Below, piece by piece: positions 50,798 to 59,996 of a DNA stretch of 64,000 nucleotides. Positions within the stretch are counted from its first letter, which is position 1, and each line of letters starts with the position of its first letter. The position numbers were made by a program, and so were the translations under genes. The DNA is from Fructobacillus cardui. Its GTDB lineage: Bacteria > Bacillota > Bacilli > Lactobacillales > Lactobacillaceae. The notes under the pieces are model-generated. The model was not told the origin of the DNA and ran no database searches. It saw nothing but the letters and a program-made list of their open reading frames with translations. Where the stretch lies: assembly GCF_023218935.1 (NCBI RefSeq), contig NZ_JAJIAL010000001.1; one strand, 5' to 3'.

Positions 50798-53479
50798 TTA
50801 AGCTTGACCAATGATTTTTTTGGCTTGGTCGAGGGCTTCAGCAATCTTGCTTTGGTCCTTTCCACCGGCTTGGGCCAAATCAGGCCGGCCACCGCCACCA
50901 CCACCGACAGTTGGAGCAATGGCCTTGACCAGATCCCCTGCCTTAATGCCAGTCGCGTTGGCCGTCTTATCAGCACCAACCAACAAATTAACCTTGTCAC
51001 CAATGGCAGCAGCCAAAACCAAGATATTTGACGCACCCTTGTCGCGCCAAACATCTGCCATTTGGCGCAAGCCACCGGCGTTATCGACCTTGACCTGAGC
51101 AATCACGGCCGTTAATTGACCAATTTGCTTTGGACTATTGAAGAGTTCGCCAGCCTGCAAGGCAGCTAATTGTGCCTGCATCGCCTCGATCTGCTGATTA
51201 GCGGTCTTCAAATCAGCTTGAACCTCTTCAACCTTGTCCTTCACGGCCAAAAGGTTTGGTACTTTCAAGCTCTTGGCAATGGCAGCAAGTGTCTGTTCCT
51301 CTGCTTCAAAGCAAGTTAAGGCCGGAATTGAAGTCAACGCTTCAATTCGACGAACACCCGCCCCGATACCGGATTCAGAAACAATCGTAAAGAGTCCCAA
51401 CTCAGCCGTTGACTGGGCGTGAGTTCCGCCATCAAATTCCTGGTTATAGTCACCAATGGAAACCACTCGAACCGTGTCACCGTACTTGTCATCAAAGACC
51501 GCCACGGCGCCAACCTTCTTGGCATCCTCAAGAGACATTTCTTCCCAAGTAACCGGCAAGTTTTTGACAATTTGCTCGTTAACCTGGTCTTGAATCTGAT
51601 TTAACGTTGCTTGATCAACCGGACCTTCGTGATTAAAGTCAAAGCGCAAGTACTCAGGTTCCACCAAAGAACCAGCTTGGTGGACATCCCCACCAATCAC
51701 ATTCCGCAATGCCTGATCCAACATGTGAGTAGCCGTGTGATTCAACGACACAGCACGGTTGCGGTCCAAATCGATGGCCAAGTCAACCACCTGGTCGACC
51801 TTCACATCGGCCATAATTTGCGCCGTATGGATGTGTTGGCCATTTGGTCCATTTTGAACGTCGGTCACTTGGGCTAAGATATTATCATTTTCATCCTTAA
51901 CCGTTCCAAAATCAGCAACTTGGCCACCCATTTCAGCATAGAATGGTGTCTTATCAAAGACCAACCAAGCTGTTTGGCCAGCATGAGCTTCTGTTGCTAC
52001 TTGGGCCACGCCGTTTTCATCGTGAACCAAAACAGCGACAACCTTGGCACCAAAAACCGCCTTATCAGTCCAACCAACATAAATTGATTGGACCTTCAAG
52101 TCTGTTAAGGCAGCGTTTTGAACGCCCATGGCATTGTCGGTTGAACGAGCGGCGCGCGCACGGTCACGCTGCTCTTGCAAAGCCTCTTGATAGCCGGCCA
52201 GATCAACTGACAGACCGGCATCTTCAGCCTGTTCTTCCGTTAATTCAACTGGGAAACCGTAGGTATCAGACAACTTAAAGGCATCTGCACCAGAAATTTC
52301 CTTTTGACCATTTTTCTTGGCTTCAGCAATCACTTCGTCCAAGAGTGACAAACCAGCCTTCAAAGTCTTGTTAAATCGCTTTTCTTCAGCCAAAATTGTC
52401 TTCTCAATCTCAGCCTGGTTGGCCTTCAACTCTGGATAGTAAGAATCCAATGTACTAATCACGGCTGGTACCAACTTCGTCAGGAATTCACCTTGAATGC
52501 CCAACTTTTGGCCGTGCAAAACAGCTCGACGAAGCAAGCGTCGGATAACGTAGCCACGACCTTCGTTACTTGGCTTAGCACCGTCAGCGATGGCAAATGA
52601 AATTGCCCGAATGTGGTCCGCAATCACCTTAAAGGAAACGTTTTCGGCCGTATCCTTGGTTTCGTCGTACTTGGCCCCATTAGCTAATTTTTCAGTTTCA
52701 TGAATAATTGGCAAGAACAAGTCCGTATCAAAGTTTGTCCGACCATTTTGGAAAACAGAAACCAATCGTTCAAGTCCCATTCCCGTATCAATGTTCTTAT
52801 GTGGCAATTCTGGGTACGTACTGTTGTCCGTTAATCCAGGCAAGTGGTTAAACTGTGAGAAGACGATATTCCAGATTTCCAAGTAGCGTTCGTTTTCGCC
52901 CCCTGGATACATTTCGGGATCATCTGCTGGCAAATCAGCAAAGGCTTCACCACGGTCATAGAAAATTTCAGAATCGGGACCTGAAGGGCCTTCACCGATA
53001 TCCCAAAAGTTATCTTCGACTTCGTAGACGTGACCTGCTGGCAAATCAGTCTTTTCTTCCCAGATTTTGCGTGACTCTTGGTCCTTTGGATAAACCGTGA
53101 CGTACAGCTTTTCCTTGTCCAAACCATACCATTCTGGTGAAGTTAAGAGTTCCCAAGCCCAAGGAATCACTTCTTCCTTGAAATAGTCTCCAATTGAGAA
53201 ATTCCCCATCATTTCAAAAAGCGTATGGTGGCGGGCAGTCTTGCCAACGTTTTCAATATCATTTGTTCGAATGGCCTTTTGCGCATTGGTCAATCGAGGC
53301 TTTGGTGGCACAACAGAGCCATCAAAGTACTTCTTTAAAGTGGCCACCCCAGAGTTAATCCACAATAGTGATGGATCGTTTTCTGGAATCAATGACTTGG
53401 CCGGTACCACCAAGTGGTCCTTACTGGCAAAAAAATCTAAGAACATTTGCCGGATTTCGGCTGATGATAATTCTTTCAT
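50798..53479 (-). CDS. alaS: Alanyl-tRNA synthetase
   Basis: Charges tRNA-Ala. At 893 residues it has the class II catalytic core (FLDFFASKDHLVVPAKSLIP; LLWINSGVATLKKYFDG; motif 3 region GMGLERL), the tRNA-recognition domain, and the editing domain with zinc-binding HTATHMLDQALRN (HxxxH) and GGTHAQSTAELG (in family usually CGGTHV; here DGGTHAQS, so the first metal-ligand Cys is Asp). The C-terminal coiled coil and a GGGGGGRPDLAQAGG domain end it. The cysteine replacement is seen in several lactic acid bacteria and editing may still work. A T-box leader controls it. Confidence 0.96.
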   Translation of the reverse strand: MKELSSAEIRQMFLDFFASKDHLVVPAKSLIPENDPSLLWINSGVATLKKYFDGSVVPPKPRLTNAQKAIRTNDIENVGKTARHHTLFEMMGNFSIGDYFKEEVIPWAWELLTSPEWYGLDKEKLYVTVYPKDQESRKIWEEKTDLPAGHVYEVEDNFWDIGEGPSGPDSEIFYDRGEAFADLPADDPEMYPGGENERYLEIWNIVFSQFNHLPGLTDNSTYPELPHKNIDTGMGLERLVSVFQNGRTNFDTDLFLPIIHETEKLANGAKYDETKDTAENVSFKVIADHIRAISFAIADGAKPSNEGRGYVIRRLLRRAVLHGQKLGIQGEFLTKLVPAVISTLDSYYPELKANQAEIEKTILAEEKRFNKTLKAGLSLLDEVIAEAKKNGQKEISGADAFKLSDTYGFPVELTEEQAEDAGLSVDLAGYQEALQEQRDRARAARSTDNAMGVQNAALTDLKVQSIYVGWTDKAVFGAKVVAVLVHDENGVAQVATEAHAGQTAWLVFDKTPFYAEMGGQVADFGTVKDENDNILAQVTDVQNGPNGQHIHTAQIMADVKVDQVVDLAIDLDRNRAVSLNHTATHMLDQALRNVIGGDVHQAGSLVEPEYLRFDFNHEGPVDQATLNQIQDQVNEQIVKNLPVTWEEMSLEDAKKVGAVAVFDDKYGDTVRVVSIGDYNQEFDGGTHAQSTAELGLFTIVSESGIGAGVRRIEALTSIPALTCFEAEEQTLAAIAKSLKVPNLLAVKDKVEEVQADLKTANQQIEAMQAQLAALQAGELFNSPKQIGQLTAVIAQVKVDNAGGLRQMADVWRDKGASNILVLAAAIGDKVNLLVGADKTANATGIKAGDLVKAIAPTVGGGGGGRPDLAQAGGKDQSKIAEALDQAKKIIGQA

Positions 53480-53499
53480 GAGTTCTCCTTTGGTTTTCG

Positions 53500-53725
53500 G
53501 TTAAATAAAAAAAGACCAAAACAAAGAGCGGACGCGTGACCGTGGTACCACCGCTGTTTGTAATGATCTTTCAAATCTTTACCTTTAAGTCCTGATAACG
53601 CTAGGATGCGGCCAATTTCGGCATTTATCCTGGGAGCACGAACTTATGTTCCTAGTGTTTTCCATCAACCAACACCTTGCTAAAAGGAAGCTATAAGACC
53701 GCATATCCAGTTACTATGGATAATT
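53500..53725 (-). promoter_or_regulatory. T-box leader of alaS
   Basis: On the minus strand the leader carries the T-box sequence GCGGTGGTACCACG (53541-53554), followed by a GC-rich terminator stem (AGCGG / CCGCT) and T-run. Upstream is a long Stem I region (about 53590-53700) with paired arms around AGGAACATAAGTTCGTGCTCC. A -10 TATAAT lies near 53721-53726. Uncharged tRNA-Ala should favour the antiterminator. I did not fix the specifier codon. Confidence 0.88.
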
Positions 53726-53756
53726 ATAGCACAATTTTTTCTTGGCGAAAGTCTCT

Positions 53757-55091
53757 TTACCAGCCAATTGCACGGTCTTTTGGCAATGGCTTCAAAGTTC
53801 CATTGTCAGCTTCCGTAAAGACCTGGTCAAACATTGCAAAGACCTGGTCAAGCTGTTCCTCTGTAATTACCAAAGGTGGCTGGAAACGCAAAATAAAGCC
53901 CCGAAGCGTGATCATAACGGCCCCTAAATCAAAGAGCCTGAAAATGATTTGGCTCGCCAATTGGGCGTCAGGCTGGCCATCCTTGTCAACGATATCAATG
54001 CCACCATCAAGACCGTAGATTCGTACATCACCGAGGCAGGTATAACGTTGTTTAGCCTGATCAAAGTATTCTTGCACTCGATTGCCCAGCCGCTTTGATC
54101 GACCAACTAAGTCTTCTTCCTCTAAGACGTCCAAACCAGCCAAGGCAGCTGCGGCCGCCACCGGATTTCCCCCAGTCGTAAAGAGGTGGCCCGGTGCAGG
54201 CAAGGCATCCATGATTTCAGCCTTCCCAACGACGGCTGACAATGGCAAACCAGAGGCAATCGATTTTCCAATGGCTAGCAAATCAGGTACAATCCCGAAA
54301 TGATCAATCGACCACATCGTGCCGGACCGGCCTAAGCCCTGGTTGACTTCATCAACTGCAAAAATAATGCCGTTTTCTCTGGTAAATTGATAAACCAAAT
54401 CCATGTATTCTTGCGGCGCCTTGACGATGCCGCCGTCCCCCTGGATTGGTTCAATTAAGACCAGCGCCGTTTCATCCGCCGGCACATAACTCTCAAAAAG
54501 TTGCTTAAATTCAGCAAATTTACGCAAGGAGAAGCCATGCTCATTTTCTCCTGGCAATCGGTCATGGCTGTCCGGGAATGGTGCCTTATAAAAGCCAGGC
54601 ATCAACGGACCAATTTTGCGGACCTGATTTAATGAAATCGCTGAAGCAATCGAGGCTGCATAGGTCGACCCGTGCATCGCGCCGGTAAAGGTCACCACAT
54701 TTGGCCGCCCTGTATAAGCTCTAGCAAACTTAATCATCGCCTCGTTGGCATCTGAACCCGAATTTCCTAAAGCAACTTTCTTGGTAAAGTCGCCTGGCGT
54801 TAATTGAGACAGCCGGTCCAAAAGCTTCGCCGTGGTCGTATTCGCGAAATATGCTGGCGTATACAAAATCAGCTGTTCAGCCTGATCCTTAATAGCCTGA
54901 ACCACTTTTGGATGGCAATGCCCAAAGTTAATGGCAGAAGCCGAGGCCAACAAATCAATATAGGTCTTCCCATCAGCATCTGTCACCGTCGCCCCAGAGC
55001 CCGATTGCACCACTAAATCAAAATACTTAATTCGGGCTGCTTCATTTCGGTTTTGATCCTCTTCGGCTAAAATATCTAAGTTTCTACTCAT
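53757..55091 (-). CDS. PLP-dependent class III aminotransferase, closely like isoleucine 2-epimerase
   Basis: The 444-residue protein matches, segment by segment, the Lactobacillus buchneri isoleucine 2-epimerase, which interconverts L-isoleucine and D-allo-isoleucine: YIDLLASASAIN, GNSGSDAN.A.IKFARAYTGR, LIEPIQGDGGI, AVDEVNQGLGRSG, GKS(I/L)ASG.PLSAV with the PLP-binding Lys, HLFTTGGNPV and LRFQPPLVI. This similarity is from memory of the family. Ordinary class III aminotransferases (acetylornithine, 4-aminobutyrate) share the fold but differ in several of these stretches. The ATG at 55091 was chosen by its GAGG site and homology. An amino-acid permease lies upstream, past a terminator. Confidence 0.8.
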   Translation of the reverse strand: MSRNLDILAEEDQNRNEAARIKYFDLVVQSGSGATVTDADGKTYIDLLASASAINFGHCHPKVVQAIKDQAEQLILYTPAYFANTTTAKLLDRLSQLTPGDFTKKVALGNSGSDANEAMIKFARAYTGRPNVVTFTGAMHGSTYAASIASAISLNQVRKIGPLMPGFYKAPFPDSHDRLPGENEHGFSLRKFAEFKQLFESYVPADETALVLIEPIQGDGGIVKAPQEYMDLVYQFTRENGIIFAVDEVNQGLGRSGTMWSIDHFGIVPDLLAIGKSIASGLPLSAVVGKAEIMDALPAPGHLFTTGGNPVAAAAALAGLDVLEEEDLVGRSKRLGNRVQEYFDQAKQRYTCLGDVRIYGLDGGIDIVDKDGQPDAQLASQIIFRLFDLGAVMITLRGFILRFQPPLVITEEQLDQVFAMFDQVFTEADNGTLKPLPKDRAIGW

Positions 55092-55134
55092 ACCCAACCT
55101 CATTTTCTCATTTGTTTTTAATCATTATACAATA

Positions 55135-55158
55135 AAAGCCCGGGAATTTCCGGGCTTT
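55135..55158 (-). terminator. Terminator of the first APC permease
   Basis: AAAGCCCGG / CCGGGCTTT perfect stem with a six-base loop and T-run on the minus strand. Confidence 0.9.
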
Positions 55159-55190
55159 CAAGAAAAAATATTGAGTAAAGTTGTGCTGAT

Positions 55191-56618
55191 TTACTTGTGC
55201 AAACGTGAATGGCGTGAACCATAGAACACATAAACCAACAGGCCTAAGATGAACCAGAAGCCAGCATAAACACGAGCCTGGATATCCAATGACCAGAAGA
55301 TATAGAAAGCACCCAAGGCACCCAAAGCAGGCAGAACTGGGTAGAGTGGCATCTTGAAGCCAGGTACTGGCAAGTCCTTTCCTTCACGTGGACGCAAGGC
55401 GTAAACCCCAACTGAAACCATGATAAAGGCAATCAACGTTCCGGCTGAGATCAAACCGGCCAATTCGTTGAATGAGAAGACAGAACCAACCAAAACGGCA
55501 ATGACAGTCAAGACCAGCAAAGCGTTGTTTGGCAAACCTTTGCCGTTAACGTCACCCAAGAACTTTGGCAACAAACCATCACGGCCAAAGGCATAGAGCA
55601 AACGAGAACCAGCCAACATCATTCCGATAATGGCCGTAAACATACCAGCCAAGGCAACAACAGACAAAATGTTTGACACAAGTGGGTGTCCAGCCTTTTC
55701 CAAGGCCCAAGCAGCTGGCGCAGCGTTGTTAGCATACTGGGTATAGTGGAACATTCCAACCATGACCAAGGCAACCGTCACGAACAAGACAGTGGCGATA
55801 ATCAAAGAACCAATGATACCGCGAGGCATCGTCTTCTGTGGGTTCTTTGCTTCAGCAGAGTTGGCAGCAATCGAGTCAAAGCCAATATAGGCCAAGAATA
55901 TTTGTGAAGCTCCCGCTGAAATTCCTTGCCAACCACCAAAAGTTGTTCCCGGCTTATGAGCTGGAATAAAGTTAGCATAGTTTGAAGGGTGGATAGCAGT
56001 TGCACCAACAACGATAAAGAGTAAGATGACCAAGACCTTCAAGACAACCAAAGTATTTTCAACCTTAGCAGTCGTGTTCGTTCCCTTCCAAAGCAAAGTG
56101 GCCACAATCAAAACGGCCAAGAGTGAGAAAAGGTCAATCACTCCACCGTTTCCGGCAGCAAAAGAGCCATTCAAGGCCTTTGGCAATGACAAGCCAAAAT
56201 TAGCTAGGAATTGGTGGAAGTTGGCTGACCAACCAGAAGCAACGAAAGCAACGGCGATAAAGTATTCAGCCAACAAGGCCCAACCGGCAATCCAACCGAA
56301 AACTTCACCAAAGACAACGTTGGCCCAAGAATAAACGGAACCGGCAAATGGCAAAACAGAAGCAAACTCCGCATAGGCAAAGGCTGTCAAACCAGAAACG
56401 ACCGCAGCAACCACGAAGGACAAGGTAACGGCTGCCCCCGCGTGGTTCGCTGCCACGATTCCTGGCAAGGTAAAGATGGCAGTTGAAACAATTGTTCCGA
56501 CTCCCAAAGCCAACATTTCCTTCACACCCAGTGTCTTTTTCAGATGGGCATCACTTTGTTCGAACGCTGATGGATCAGCTCTCCTAAACCAAGAGCCCAT
56601 CCCGTTTTTATCTGCCAT
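55191..56618 (-). CDS. APC family amino-acid permease (CAT/YfnA-like)
   Basis: The roughly 475-residue transporter has 12-14 membrane helices and belongs to the cationic amino-acid transporter-like branch of the APC superfamily. The conserved parts are LALGVGTIVSTAIFTLPGIVAA (core GVGTIVSTAIFTLPG, the substrate-site loop), AYAEFASVLPFAGSVYSWA, and FLAYIGFDSIAANSAEAKNPQKTMPRGI (in part IGFDSIAANSAEAKNP). The ATG at 56618 follows a TAGGAG site. The substrate is not clear from sequence; branched-chain or other neutral amino acids are possible. The downstream isoleucine-epimerase-like gene is suggestive only. Confidence 0.88.
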   Translation of the reverse strand: MADKNGMGSWFRRADPSAFEQSDAHLKKTLGVKEMLALGVGTIVSTAIFTLPGIVAANHAGAAVTLSFVVAAVVSGLTAFAYAEFASVLPFAGSVYSWANVVFGEVFGWIAGWALLAEYFIAVAFVASGWSANFHQFLANFGLSLPKALNGSFAAGNGGVIDLFSLLAVLIVATLLWKGTNTTAKVENTLVVLKVLVILLFIVVGATAIHPSNYANFIPAHKPGTTFGGWQGISAGASQIFLAYIGFDSIAANSAEAKNPQKTMPRGIIGSLIIATVLFVTVALVMVGMFHYTQYANNAAPAAWALEKAGHPLVSNILSVVALAGMFTAIIGMMLAGSRLLYAFGRDGLLPKFLGDVNGKGLPNNALLVLTVIAVLVGSVFSFNELAGLISAGTLIAFIMVSVGVYALRPREGKDLPVPGFKMPLYPVLPALGALGAFYIFWSLDIQARVYAGFWFILGLLVYVFYGSRHSRLHK

Positions 56619-56768
56619 AAGCATCTCCTACTTTCTTAATTTATAAACTATCAAAAATATTAGCATTTTCTAATTTAAATGTCAAATACTTTATTAATAC
56701 TAGCTTTGTTGACTTTATGCTCTCTCATTTATCCCCTTGTAATCTGAAGGATTCCTTGCTGAATTAAA

Positions 56769-56796
56769 AAAAGAACCGGATTAACCGATTCTTTTT
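56769..56796 (-). terminator. Terminator of the second APC permease
   Basis: AAAGAATCGG / CCGGTTCTTT stem with an ATTAA-type loop and T-run on the minus strand. The remaining gap to 56810 is short. Confidence 0.8.
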
Positions 56797-56809
56797 GTTT
56801 AAATCAATA

Positions 56810-58420
56810 TTAAAGTTCAGGTTCTTCAACTTCAACCGTATCATTAATCTTCTTGGCGCGACGGAAATGCTTGGTAACCAAGCGTGAGCCCGTTCCCCAG
56901 AAGTAGAAGGCCAAAGCAACGACAATAATCATCACGAAGTCCAATGGATACTTCACAAGGCCGATTCCATTAAATTCGTGTGAACCAATATATGATTCAA
57001 TTGACAAGGCAACCAAGTACCAAAGCAACCAGGAAGATCCCTTGATTTGCTGCTTAGCACGGTCCATTGACCAGCCCTGCTTCCACTCGTAGAAGAAGTA
57101 GAATGGCAGTCCCAAGACAATAATCAAGATAACTTCAATCGTAGTTGGCCACATTGCCCAATAAGTTGCTAATGAAGCCAATACAAAGGCCAAAGGAGCC
57201 ATGTATTTCATGCTCTTCGACTTAAATGGTCGATTGAAATCAGGCGCCATCTTCCGCAATGACATAACCGTAACTGGTCCCGTCAAATAAGCAATCAAGG
57301 TAGCAGTTGAAATCACGGCCGCCAAAGTTCCCCATGACCGGAAAACCGTGACCATAATCATTGACAAGATAGCATCCGTGACCATGGCCATTCGTGGAAT
57401 ACCGTACTTTTTGTTAATCTTACCCAAGTATTGTGGGATATGCTTATCGGAGGCCATCGCAGCCAAGACACGACCAGTTGAGGCCGCAAAGGAAACACCA
57501 GTTCCAAATGGTGAAACAAAGGCATCCGTATACAGCAAGATTGACAACCAGTTCAAGCCAAGTAAGATGGCCAAATCAGCAAATGGTGACTGGAAATCGA
57601 TTCCGTGCCAACCAAATTTAGCAATCTCAGATGGTTCAATAGCCGTAATAAAGGTTGATTGAATCAAAATGTACAAGACCGCCGCGATTCCTAAAGAAAT
57701 CACAATTCCGCGAGAAATATCTTTTGTTGGGTCCTTAACTTCTGAACCGAAGTTAATAATTGTTTGAAAGGCATTAAAAGAGAAGATAATACCAGAAACA
57801 GTTGTTGCCGCAAAGATTGGTGCTGTTCCATATGGCATGAACTGGTGAACAGTTGAGCCGTAGTTTCCTGGGTGGAAACTTGAAATGGTCAACATGGCAA
57901 TCGTCAACAATGGTACCCCAATTTTTAAGAATGAGATTGCTGAAGTAAAGCGAGTCAACAAGGTCACCGACCAGTAGTTTAGCAACGTAAAAATCACGAT
58001 GAAACCAAAGACAACGAGCAAACCTGGCGTCGTGATTTGACCATTACTTAAGAAATGGTGCGTCCAGTTTGCCCACTTCCAAGGCCAAGTTGACATATAT
58101 TGAACGGCCGCCACCGCTTCGATTGGAATCAAAGTAATCAGTGATACCCAGTTCGCCCATGAAGCAATAAAGCCTAAGAGTGAACCGTGGGTATACTGAG
58201 CAAATTTTGACATTCCACCCGACTGCGGAAACATCGTTCCCAATTCAATATAGGTGTAGGCAATCACGCCAATCACGGCCGCTCCAATCACCCATGAGAT
58301 AATGGCGGCCGGCCCAGCAACACGAGTTGCCTCCCAAGAACCAAACAGCCAACCAGAACCGATCAATGATCCTAGTCCCAAAAGAACAAGTTGTAATAAA
58401 CCAATTTTATGAGATTTCAT
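56810..58420 (-). CDS. APC family permease (glutamate/aspartate-like branch)
   Basis: The 536-residue membrane protein has about 13-14 helices. N-terminal GLGSLIGSGWLFGSWEATRVAGP carries the APC substrate loop (GSLIGSGWLFG). YIELGTMFPQSGGMSKFAQYTHG, given as ELGTMFPQSGGMSKFAQY, and FSFNAFQTIINFGSEVKDP are also typical of APC members found in lactic acid bacteria and actinobacteria. The C-terminal tail (EVEEPEL) is acidic. Substrate is unknown. It has its own promoter with an inverted repeat at the transcription start. Confidence 0.85.
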   Translation of the reverse strand: MKSHKIGLLQLVLLGLGSLIGSGWLFGSWEATRVAGPAAIISWVIGAAVIGVIAYTYIELGTMFPQSGGMSKFAQYTHGSLLGFIASWANWVSLITLIPIEAVAAVQYMSTWPWKWANWTHHFLSNGQITTPGLLVVFGFIVIFTLLNYWSVTLLTRFTSAISFLKIGVPLLTIAMLTISSFHPGNYGSTVHQFMPYGTAPIFAATTVSGIIFSFNAFQTIINFGSEVKDPTKDISRGIVISLGIAAVLYILIQSTFITAIEPSEIAKFGWHGIDFQSPFADLAILLGLNWLSILLYTDAFVSPFGTGVSFAASTGRVLAAMASDKHIPQYLGKINKKYGIPRMAMVTDAILSMIMVTVFRSWGTLAAVISTATLIAYLTGPVTVMSLRKMAPDFNRPFKSKSMKYMAPLAFVLASLATYWAMWPTTIEVILIIVLGLPFYFFYEWKQGWSMDRAKQQIKGSSWLLWYLVALSIESYIGSHEFNGIGLVKYPLDFVMIIVVALAFYFWGTGSRLVTKHFRRAKKINDTVEVEEPEL

Positions 58421-58445
58421 AATATCCTTCCATCACATTTATCGA

Positions 58446-58508
58446 AGTGACCACTTACATGTGAATCACCAATGGTCACTATTGTACCAGAACGATTACA
58501 AATTGCAA
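58446..58508 (-). promoter_or_regulatory. Promoter of the second APC permease with inverted repeat at +1
   Basis: On the minus strand TTGCAA (58503-58508), 16 bases, TACAAT (58481-58486). The inverted repeat AGTGACCA (58446-58453) / TGGTCACT (58473-58480) begins right at the expected start of transcription. It could be a repressor site or a 5' hairpin of the mRNA. Confidence 0.6.
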
Positions 58509-58518
58509 CTCTATTATA

Positions 58519-58557
58519 CAAAAAAACTGTTGGTTGTTAATACCAACAGTTTTTTTG
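58519..58557 (-). terminator. gntP terminator
   Basis: AAACTGTTGGT / ACCAACAGTTT perfect stem around a seven-base loop, with T-runs on both strands. Confidence 0.9.
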
Positions 58558-58564
58558 CACTGAT

Positions 58565-59947
58565 TTAAACAAAAAGTGCCGTAATAATTAAGATAACAAT
58601 CAAACCAGTTACGGAAATAACTGTTTCCAAAACCGTCCAGATTTGGAAGGTTTGCTTAACCGTCAAATCGAAGTATTCCTTAAAGATCCAGAATCCAGCA
58701 TCGTTAACGTGAGAAGCAATCAATGAACCTGCACCAATGGCCAAGGCAACCAAGACGAGTAACAAGTCACCGTGTGGGTTAGCAGCTAAGATACCGTTCA
58801 CGACACCAACAGCCGTGATACCAGCAACCGTGGCTGAACCAACGGCAATTCGAAGCAATGAGGCCACTGCCCAAGCAAACAAAACAATCGTGATAGGAGA
58901 CATTGAACCTGATGATTGGAACAAGTGGGCGATTTGGTTTGACATACCTGATGTCACCAAAACACCACGCAAGGCACCACCACCACCAACAATCAACAAG
59001 ATGCCGGCAACAGAGTTCAAGCCTTCAGTCAATGAAGCTTCAACATCCTTCATTGAACGCTTTTGACCAGGCCCCATCGCGAAGACAGCAAAGATCAAAG
59101 AAATCGTCATCGCAACAGCTGGGTTAGCCAAGAAATCAATTACTCGGTAAACCATGTCGGGATTAGCTGGGGCCTTTCCACCTGAAACCACCAACTTATA
59201 AACAGTGGCGATAATCATAAAGATCAATGGGAAGACAGAAGTCAAAACTGACAAAGCAAAGCTTGGTGACTTATCCAAGTCATATTCCTTCACTTCACCA
59301 ACTGCTTCGATATGTTCCTTGAATTGGAAGGCATCAGGAGCAAACTTCTGTGCCAACTTTGTATAAACAGGACCGGCAACAACGGCCGTGATGATTGAAA
59401 CAACCAAACCAACAATCAACATCAAACCAACGTTTGCACCCAATTGTGAGGCAACAGCAGTTGGAGCTGGTTGTGGAGGCAAGAAACCTTGTGCAGATGA
59501 CAAGGCAGCCGTCATTGAAATCCCCAAGTAAAGCAATGGGACACCCGCTTCAATGGCAACGGCAAAGACGATTGGAATCAACAAAACCATGCCGACTCCG
59601 AAAATCATTGAAATTCCAATGATAAAGGAAGCTAACAGAACGGCCCATTGCAAACGCTTCAAACCGAACCAAGCAATCAAGGTCTTAGCAATTCGATAAG
59701 AGCCACCAGCATCAGCAACCAAACGACCAATCATCCCACCAAAGATGAAGATAACGGCGTTTGAGCCCAAGATGTTTCCCATTCCTTGAGCGCCCAAAAC
59801 GGCGTCCGGAATCTTTGACGGATTCATGCCCAACAAAAGGGCCAAAACGAAGGCCGTGATGACCAACGATACAAAGGTGTTCAACTTAAACTTGGTGATT
59901 AAAACCAGCAAGAGTAAGATGGACACGAATAACATAACAAATTCCAT
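58565..59947 (-). CDS. gntP: GntP family gluconate:H+ symporter
   Basis: Imports gluconate (or related aldonates) with protons. The 460-residue protein has 12-14 hydrophobic helices. Family features include FVMLFVSILLLLVLITKFK, NAVIFIFGGMIGRLVADAGG, GFLPPQPAPTAVASQLGAN (core GFLPPQPAPTA, the GntP-family substrate motif) and the C-terminal ASHVNDAGFWIFKEYFDLTV (SHVNDAGFW). It follows gntK by 49 bases, probably in one operon. Base usage here avoids the window-wide AAATCAG word. Confidence 0.93.
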   Translation of the reverse strand: MEFVMLFVSILLLLVLITKFKLNTFVSLVITAFVLALLLGMNPSKIPDAVLGAQGMGNILGSNAVIFIFGGMIGRLVADAGGSYRIAKTLIAWFGLKRLQWAVLLASFIIGISMIFGVGMVLLIPIVFAVAIEAGVPLLYLGISMTAALSSAQGFLPPQPAPTAVASQLGANVGLMLIVGLVVSIITAVVAGPVYTKLAQKFAPDAFQFKEHIEAVGEVKEYDLDKSPSFALSVLTSVFPLIFMIIATVYKLVVSGGKAPANPDMVYRVIDFLANPAVAMTISLIFAVFAMGPGQKRSMKDVEASLTEGLNSVAGILLIVGGGGALRGVLVTSGMSNQIAHLFQSSGSMSPITIVLFAWAVASLLRIAVGSATVAGITAVGVVNGILAANPHGDLLLVLVALAIGAGSLIASHVNDAGFWIFKEYFDLTVKQTFQIWTVLETVISVTGLIVILIITALFV

Positions 59948-59996
59948 TTATCCATATGAAAGCCAGTTGGCTTTCTACTCCTATTATCTCTCCGCC

